64,000 nt of DNA from Brachionus koreanus (Eukaryota > Rotifera > Eurotatoria > Ploima > Brachionidae), in contig PJRA01000313.1 of assembly GCA_016987375.1 (NCBI GenBank), positions 3,260,361 through 3,324,360 on the forward strand, written 5' to 3'. Shown piece by piece: positions 56,753 to 64,000 of this stretch. Within the stretch, counting starts at the first letter, position 1; the number at the start of each line of letters is the position of its first letter. The position numbers and the translations under genes are program-made. The notes under the pieces are model-generated. The model did no database searches. It saw only the letters and a list, made by a program, of their open reading frames with translations, and was not told the DNA's origin.

Positions 56753-59700
56753 ATGACGAATCCGATAAATATGCTATCAGTAGATAATATTCTAAATTAT
56801 CAATATGAACTTAATGACAAGATACTAAAAAAATTAAACAAATCTATTGTCTTTGCTGATCATCAATTTTTGGAATGGTTTAACTTGACTATTGGAATTG
56901 ATAAACTTATTAAGAAAGCTGGCGCTTTTAACATAAAAAAATTCAGCTCATTTGAGGTAAATTTTTAATTTTTCTAACAGTTTTTCAAAAACAAATTGAA
57001 CTTTTTTTCTAAAGAATGGTGGTCATAACCTAAAGGCTGTATTTTTAATATCCCAACCTCTTAAAGGTCTTGTAATCGAAATCATCAAAGATATATTAAC
57101 CTCAAGCAATTTTCAATTTATTACAATAATTACAAATTTACACCCTAATTTTTATGGGATAAGTAAAGACTTGTTTGACCAACTACGTGATGATTGTTTA
57201 ATATGGATGTCAAATGCCGTAAGTTTACAAATATAATCAAAGAATCTTTTTATTTTATATTCTTTTTCTAAAGAATTACACTTGTGACATAATTTATGAA
57301 AAATTTCCTTTTGCCATTTTGACTAATAATCAGGAAACAAATTTATTTTTGAATCCTTTATCAAGTTGGTCTTTGAATACAGAAAATCTTTACCAATTTG
57401 TCAGCATTGAGGAGTATAATAAATTAGTTAGACAGGAAATAACTGATTTGCATGCACTAAGCTCTACCAATCCAACAGTTAAAGACACCATTCAAAATTT
57501 GTATCTAGCTTTGAGTGAATCACAATTAAACGAATTTCAAGCTATCACCAATTCTCTAAATGAAATGCTTGAAAATTTAGACGCCAAAGATGATTGCTAT
57601 ACTCTTGGTGTCCTTAGCTCTATCATAGCTAATGAACTAAATCAGTCTTCAGATTCAAAATTGAGAAGAAAAGTATCGACTCATGTATAAAAAAAAGTTA
57701 ATAAACTAATTATTTTTAGAATTCATCTAATAAGGTGACACTATTACTTATTGACCGAAATATGGATATTTCAATGAACGCATTGTATCATGAAGAAACA
57801 GTATTTGATAAAATGAATAATATTTTGTTAAATTTAAATCCTCAATCAAACGACGTTAAAATAGATTTGAGAAATTTTTTATTTGAAAACAATTTTAAAA
57901 GGTATTTTATTTTCTTAAAAAAAATTTTCTAACTAGCGCGTAATTAAATCTCAACAAAATTTCTATTTTTGTTATTGCATGCTTACAACACATCAATACT
58001 TTAAATTTAAAGTGTTTGAATTAAAAAGAAAATTAAAAAATTCATTTTTCAAAATTTCCTGAACAGTACTGACAATGCATTATGATAAATTTTGATCATA
58101 TTTAATTTTTCCAAAAGGTGATTTTATCTGTGACCAAAAAAAAATAAAATAAAATTATTCTTTTACCTCGTTTGGTTTTAAAATATATTTTCTTATTATT
58201 TAAGTATTTTACCAGGAAATTATTTTCATGCATCTACAGAAAGATGTGACAATTTAATTCAAGTTTTTTTCTCTCAGAAACCTAAAGTAAAATTAATATT
58301 AAAAAAAATCAAAGAAATTCTTTTTATTTTGGGATTAAAAATCTAGGAATGCATGCTGGATGTTTACCGTAAATTATGCGAAGTTTTCCCTCTAAGCGAG
58401 TCAGGAAAAAAAGCTGTTCGCATTAATTCTGAATCGATCAAATCTCAAATAAGAAATGGCATGAAGTAATCAATTATATTCCGGATTTTATTTTTTACTT
58501 TTTTAAATTTATTTTTTTTTAAGATCGAATAAAAAAGTTTTTTCGGAAAATTTAGATTTAGTACAAATATTGAGCGCGTACTGTCAAATAAGTGACCCAC
58601 AAACTCCTAGACAGCAAAGCTTTGATAAACTAATAACATTCACCAGAAACTTGACTCAAAATTTATTGGATAAAGATGGACCAAGTGTTATAAGTCGTTT
58701 ATATGCTTTTTTTAACGAAAAATTAGACCAAAATGATGTTAAAAATAGTTATTTTGTAAGTGATTTGATTGTCATGTTAATCTATGTTTACGGTCTTATT
58801 GGCGAGGAATGTTTTTATGGTGTAGAAGAAGAGGAACGAATAAAAAAACTCTTGATAAATCAATTTCAATCTAAAAACCTAGAACAAGATGCAAAAATTA
58901 AATCAGATTTAGATTTTTTCAACAAAAGTAATATTAATTCTCTATAAACAAGAATCTTGCATTGAGAATTAGATAATTAAAATTATAATTAATTTAGCAT
59001 CAAAGCTCTGTAAAATTTATCAGTTGGTACAAAGTTTGCATCATCAACTCTGCATGTCTGCAAAGCAAAAAATGTTTAAGGAATTTATCAAAAATAATTA
59101 CAGAAGTTTGATGATTTATAAAAAATTTGTATTAGTTAGTACATTTTTCAAGAGTTCGGAAGCTAAATTAAAAAAATTTTTTATAATACTTTTGCTCGAA
59201 TATTCACATCCATACATTATAAATTAAATATTGTTCTTTTAAGTCAAAGACCATGAAAATGTTAACCAACTTGTGGACACATTTTTTCAAAATCTCAAAA
59301 ATTTGAAGAACTATAGAAAACATTTAAAAGATAAAAGGTAAATCAACTGTATTTTTACTTTCAAAAACAGTTTAAAAGGTTATTTAAAAATAAAAGAGAA
59401 CTAATTAAACAAAATGAATCAAATAATAATTGTGCCTATAAGCCGTTAATAAGCCAAGTTTGTGAGAACATTATTGATACAGCAGAATCACCAGAACAGC
59501 TTACAGATCTTGAGTATAAAACTTCTGGATCAGAAGGATTGGGCAATCTTTTAAAAAGCTTCAAAATGGGGTATAATTATTCGGATATTATTTAAAAAAA
59601 AATTTAAATTTAATTCAAGCTTCATGTCAACCTCTAATAAACCGCATCCATTGAATAATGATTTTATAATAATTTATATAATTGGTGGAATTTCTTCATA

Positions 59701-59872
59701 TGAATACAAATTAGTTAAAGAAATATTCAACCGAGGTAGTTTAGGCGAAAAAAAAGTATGATTCTATGATTCAAAAATCAGATGATTAATTTTCTTATGT
59801 TTTTTTAAGGTTTTAATTGGAAGTTCCCATTTTTACAATCAAGATAAACTTTTGAGACATTTAATCAACTAA
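56753..59872 (+). CDS. SCFD2: Sec1 family domain-containing protein 2
   Basis: SM-fold protein of the Sec1/Munc18 superfamily, presumably in vesicle transport; its partners are poorly known. Twelve exons: 56753-56956, 57015-57218, 57274-57672, 57720-57901, 58205-58286, 58347-58465, 58524-58927, 58998-59138, 59244-59337, 59379-59570, 59620-59755, 59810-59872, in phase, 739 aa (human 684). Matching blocks: NLKAVFLISQPLKGLVIEII, CLIWMSNANYTCDIIYEKF, VTLLLIDRNMDISMN (the Sec1 LLIVDR strand), LIVMLIYVYGLIGEE, CAYKPLISQVCENIID, LLKSFKMGFMS, FIIIYIIGGISSYEYKLVKE and KKVLIGSSHFYN. The donors of exons 7 and 8 and the acceptors of exons 5 and 10 were chosen by phase. Tail-to-tail with peroxiredoxin. 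Confidence 0.92.
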
Positions 59873-60087
59873 TTTTCTATATATTTATAAATAACTTTTA
59901 TTCAATATTTTTTTTGAATAAAATTAAAAATAATAATTTATCAATAATCAACTTTAAAAAAAAATCTTCATTGATCGAAAAAAAAAATACATTTATTTTA
60001 TCTAATAAAATAATTTATTACTAAATTTGAAAATTATATTCGATTTAAAATTAAGAAATTTTTAGTTAAAATTAATTGTATTAAAAT

Positions 60088-60790
60088 TTAATTTTGTTTT
60101 CCAAAGTATTCGAGCGACTCTTTGGGATTTGGTTTGATGGTAGCAGCATTTTTCTTTGGATCCCAGTTCGCTGGGCAAACCTCACCATGTTCTTCAACAA
60201 ATTGAAAGGCTTTGACCAATCTCAAGGTTTCATCTACTGATCTACCGACTGGTAAATCATTGACAGTGATTTGCCTCAATACTCCTTTAGGGTCAATGAT
60301 GAACAAACCTCTAAGAGCAACTCCATCATTCTCTACTAAAACTCCATAATCTCTGGCCATTGTTTTGTTGAAATCGCTCAATAATGGGTAGTTTAGACCA
60401 CCCAAGCCACCTTGTTTTCGGCTCAAATTGATCCTTAATATTTTATTAGTTATTTGAAAATATAATTTTTAGTTGGCTAAATTACCAAGCAAGATGGCTG
60501 AAATGACTATCCGTTGACACACCAACAACTTCGGTGTTTATCGCTCTGAATTCATCCATTTTTTCACTAAATGCAACTATTTCAGTCGGGCATACAAAAG
60601 TGCTTTTAATTTGTTATTCAAATAAAAACAATTCAAGTTTTTTTTTTCAAACTTACAAGTCCAATGGATAAAAGAAGACGACTAAGTACTTTCCTTTAAA
60701 GTCTGACAATTGAATATCTTTGAATTCACCATTGACAACAGCGGTTCCTTTAAAATTTGGTGCTGGGTGTTGAACTCTTGGGCCGGACAT
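60088..60790 (-). CDS. Typical 2-Cys peroxiredoxin (PRDX1/2 type)
   Basis: Reduces hydrogen peroxide using thioredoxin. Three exons: 60790-60657, 60602-60486, 60433-60088, in phase, 198 aa, the usual cytosolic length. The peroxidatic cysteine lies in [15 protein letters not shown], split by intron 1. [20 protein letters not shown] follows with the conserved His and Trp, then the GGLG motif ([16 protein letters not shown]). The active-site-closing arginine is in [10 protein letters not shown] and the resolving cysteine in [14 protein letters not shown] together with the C-terminal YF (LEYFGKQN) marks a form prone to overoxidation. There is no signal or mitochondrial leader. Confidence 0.97.
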
Positions 60791-61159
60791 TTTGAATCGA
60801 ATTTCGAGTTTTCTTTATGCTTCTATTTAAATAAAAACAGAAAAATTAAGCTTTTATAGAAATTTTCAATGATTATATTTAAACTGCGTTTAAGCTATTT
60901 GTACATGACAATTAAAATTTTAACATGTTTTAAAATCAATGGTGCTTTTTTTTTTAAAAGAGGATTCTAGATCTAATCTAAAAAATTCAACCCTCATATT
61001 TTTTTTAAGCGTTGTTAAAAAAATGAATTTGAATAAAATTGTCTTTAAAAATGCAAAATCATGATGTTTCTTAAAAAATGATATATAGTTTTGAAATAAA
61101 ATTTGTTAAAATGTTTCAAAATTTTTTATTCATTTGAAAAAATCTTGAGAAAATATTAT
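60791..61159. other. Intergenic between peroxiredoxin start and ENO4 stop
   Basis: 369 bp, AT-rich, with no recognisable feature. It should contain the peroxiredoxin promoter and the ENO4 3' UTR. Confidence 0.45.
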
Positions 61160-64000
61160 TTATTTCTTTGGCGGTTTTGCCGCTTTTGATTCCTCATTGT
61201 TGTTTAGACTTTCTAATATTTCTTGTGGTATTTGAATCTCAGGCGAAAATTGAATTTCTCTTAATTGATTCTTTGGTTCCATTATACGCTTATTTTCCAA
61301 TAGATAGGACTCAATTTCAATAAGACGATTTATCTTGCCGACTCTTTCGCTTCTATTAAATCCGCCAATTTTTAAAAATTTTAATTGATTTCCCACACTC
61401 TAAATATTGTTAAAAATCAATTGAGATTTTTAATATAGTGAAAAATATACCAAATCTACGATAAAGTTATCATCGCTTTCATTCAAACTACAAGTAAGAG
61501 CACTCATTAAATTTTTTTCATCATTTTCTTTGAAAATTTTTCCGATATGAGACACATTTGTTGCATTTTCAAATTTGTAAAAATTTACTGGCATTACTAC
61601 TGAGCTTGAATGATTAAGTATTTCTGGTAATTTTGGAGTATTAGCCTTTAAAGCTTCAGAATCTTCAGTTTTATTTTTATCTTCTGTGTCATTGAATTTA
61701 AAATTGTTTGCCACAAGACAATATTTTGAAACTCTCGAGTATAATTTGTACCATGCAGCTTGGTCCTTTAAAGATATTAAAATTTATCTTCTGATAGGTA
61801 ATCGTTTTTACATTAAATTCATAGATATCAATTATTTATTTGACTTTTTAATTATCTAATTTCATCAAAAAGTTAAATTGTAATAAAAAAATTTAAACAA
61901 AAATGAAGAATATGACTTATCTTCTCATAGAACTTAGTGCAATATTCAAAATAATTTTTCATATCGAAACATTATGGTAAAACTAAGCTTTATCAGATTA
62001 GAAAATAATTTTTTTTTACAAAACTTGGTGTTATCCATCATGATGGCCGTCGTTTTAATTTTTTTTTTATAAATTTTATTGTTTTTAATTAAACTCAATT
62101 TTTTTAACTATCAAATTTTCATATTTGAATTTTTTTTTTAATTTCATTTTTTTACACGGCCATCAAAACGGCCAACACCATTATTTGGCGGTCTAATGAC
62201 CGCCGCTGACGGTTCCAAACACAATCTAAAATTAAAAAAAAATGTTTGAATTTTTTTTTTTAGTGAATATGACACTTTCATAAAGCATACAAAGCTTGAT
62301 TAGTATTTAAAAGCCGTAAGCCGTAAGAGTCTTTTCGACTCCTTTTTTTACTATCTTTTTTGTTTTTTTTTTTAAATAAATTGTTACAAAATATTTTTGT
62401 TTTGATGAAAAAAAAGATTTAAATAAAAATAGCTAAAAAAATCCTTTCTTCTTCCGTTCAATTTTTTAGAAAGTTTTTTTTTCTATTTTGAATGAAAGGA
62501 ATAGTTTTCCTTCGCTTATTAGGTATGAGGCGTTAGTTATCCTGTGCCAATTAATTTTTTTTTAAAAGAATGAACAAATCTTAGGAAAAGATACATGATG
62601 AAGATACAAAATGAAGGATACAATTTCGTTTTGATAATTAATAACAATTTGGATGAAAAAAATCTCGCATTATTATCTTAAGCTTCATTCAATTTTTTAT
62701 AATTTAAATTTTCTAATCTGAACTTAGAATAGTATTATCAAGATTAACTTGGTATTATTCATAAGTTCTTTGCAGCGTGAAAAAATTAAATGGGTTACAA
62801 GATTACATTTAAGTTAATGATATAATATAATTATTGATTTATTTATTTCACCAACCGTCCTTCAAGCAGATGAAAGATAAAAGATTTAAATAAAAAAAAG
62901 AGAAAAGTATGTGACCAAAATTTGTTGCAAAGACAAATATTCATTAGCATAGTATAGCCAAGTGTTGTGGATAATTATACGTGGATAAAATATTTGAAGA
63001 TTTAAACAATAAAGTTAAACATTGAAAGTTTATTTATTTCAAAACATGCATTTGAAGTAAATCAAAAAGCATTTTAAGACCTCTTAGTGATGATAAAAAT
63101 GATAGGTTAAATTTGACCATAAACTTCAATTTGCTTTAAAGATTATAATTATAAATTTATCCGATTGGATCAAACGGAACATAGTCACGCAGTTTAAAGT
63201 ATCTTAGAGTCACAACATTTTTATATCATGTTAAGAAAAATCAATCTTTTATCAAAAAGAGATTTTTTATGAATCACCATTATTAGCTGAGATTTAAAAA
63301 AAAAATGAACTAATCGTTTACCATGGATAAGTTATCTAGCATTAATTTAAATCTACTTACACTGTTAATAAATGGTTCAATTAGCATCATAATTCGAGGA
63401 AATTTGGCTATTAAATCAGCATAAAGGTCGATTAATTCGTCAGATGATTTAAAAACACCAACACCACTCTCATATTTTCCTTTTTCAGGGTCAAATATTT
63501 CACTTGCAGCAATGTTCAATGCAACACTCAAATAAGAAGCAGCTTCATTTCCTAGCAAATTAATAGCATTTTCAATCAATTCAAGTCCTTGATGTGGTGT
63601 CTCTAAGGTTGTGGTATACGATCCAATCTCAGTTACGCATCGATTAGCAGGCTTTTATAATTTTTTAAAAAATATCTTTAAAACTTTTAATTCTATTTAC
63701 TCCTGGTTGTGTCTTCGATTGATAAAGATTGTCTCTTATTGTTCTATTAACTCGACTTATCAGATCCATTGACTTGAAAAATACATTTTTTAAATTAAAA
63801 AAAATTAAGAAAATCATGTCACTTAGCAATTTTAGAACCTAAAGTCAACTATATCTAAATTTGAATTGAATGCATGGAAAAGCGACAGGATCTATTAAGA
63901 AAAGCTAATTACTTCTTGAACAGACAATTGGGGTTTGGGCAAAATGATAAATTCTTTGACTAAATTTTGTTTTCCACTGTATCCTTTTCCATTTTGGATT
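61160..64000 (-). CDS. ENO4: Enolase-like protein ENO4, C-terminal part
   Basis: Sperm-associated enolase homologue; the 5' part is beyond the right edge. Visible exons: 64000-63913 (continuing off-window), 63772-63701, 63651-63361, 61765-61451, 61399-61160, all joined in phase, about 268 residues plus stop. Blocks: NLVKEFIILPKPQ; HQGLELIENAINLLGNEAAS; SVALNIAASEIFDPEKGKYE; LIDLYADLIAKFPRIMMLIE; then PFINSDQAAWYKLYSRV; and LSVGNQLKFLKIGGFNRSER. The last carries the enolase lysine and substrate-loop SER. The metal-ligand Glu of the classical SIEDPF block is not conserved (MLIEPF), and the later GDDL is VANN. The intron at 61766-63360 contains at least two dispersed repeats. Confidence 0.88.
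62025..62216. mobile_element. CGGCC-rich dispersed repeat, copy 2
   Basis: In the large ENO4 intron. The left block TTGGTGTTATCCATCATGAT with GGCCGTCGTTTTAA is an imperfect inverted copy of the right block ACGGCCATCAAAACGGCCAA ending CACCA. Then comes the small hairpin GGCGGTCTAATGACCGCC and TGACGG. The right block is shared with 14052-14106. It looks like a short non-autonomous DNA element; boundaries are approximate. Confidence 0.55.
62530..63010. repeat. Dispersed repeat shared with 48190-48660
   Basis: Same order of blocks as the DEPDC5 intron copy: GAACTTAGAAT..AGATTAACTTGGTA near 62719, GACAAATATTCATTAGCATA near 62932, and GATAATTATACGTGGATAAA near 62971. Orientation is the same in both copies. 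No coding frame. Confidence 0.6.

Noticed and set aside
62322..62420. Block resembling the TTAACACTC MITE interior (GAGTCTTTTCGACTCCTTTTT)
   Set aside because: The layout is similar but there is no TTAACACTC terminus and no partner end, so family membership is not supported.

Overview
This is a eukaryotic, metazoan nuclear window. It is very AT-rich, with many short introns (about 40-150 bp) plus a few long ones filled with transposon debris, and two runs of N (13428-13669 and 34652-35542). The gene set is animal: a Cys-loop receptor subunit, DEPDC5, WDR45/WIPI4, ERI1, LRRIQ3, SCFD2, ENO4, TPST. AT-richness, compact genes, two LEA-type repeat proteins and a bacterial-looking glycosyltransferase make a monogonont rotifer (Brachionus-like) my best guess. 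That assignment is inference. For the multi-exon genes I rebuilt exon chains by eye from GT/AG sites. The chain of every complete gene is in phase from ATG to stop; coordinates given are the genomic span and exons are listed in each entry.

Layout. 1-949 (-): 5' part of an unrecognised protein with a possible PP1-docking motif. 1194-3476 (-): PGM3. 6470-9943 (-): nicotinic-type receptor subunit. 10747-15352 (-): ABCG half-transporter. 15353-19172: gene-free, with a 331-bp foldback element. 19173-21319 (+): WDR45 then a VAMP4-like SNARE. 23048-23677 (+) thioesterase, tail-to-tail with CACYBP (23760-24503, -). 24701-33636 (+): ERI1 then LRRIQ3. 33839-36300 (-): a 125-aa orphan whose last intron holds a LINE end and the larger gap. 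36519-37976 (-): soluble MGT-like glycosyltransferase. 38308-39462 (+): intronless orphan. 39532-40440 (-): tyrosylprotein sulfotransferase. 41846-51763 (+): DEPDC5. 52206-52883 (+): LEA-like repeat protein, overlapping tail-to-tail the TBC-domain Rab GAP (52844-54608, -). 54819-55751 (+): short MAT1. 55880-56344 (-): second LEA-like protein. 56753-59872 (+): SCFD2. 60088-60790 (-): 2-Cys peroxiredoxin. 61160-64000 (-): ENO4, running off the right edge.

The genes do not form one pathway. Several serve membrane traffic and autophagy (WDR45, VAMP4-like, TBC GAP, SCFD2, with DEPDC5 upstream as a TORC1 inhibitor). Others act in nucleotide-sugar and sulfate modification (PGM3, glycosyltransferase, TPST) or in stress tolerance (two LEA-like proteins, peroxiredoxin). 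LRRIQ3 and ENO4 are families associated with cilia or sperm.

The mobile fraction is the least described part: a foldback family seen twice (18271-18601, 43079-43529), TTAA-flanked piggyBac-type MITEs (9252, 13330, 47657, and a second family at 26274), a CGGCC-rich repeat pair (13897, 62025), and two kinds of non-LTR retrotransposon remnant. Most sit in introns.
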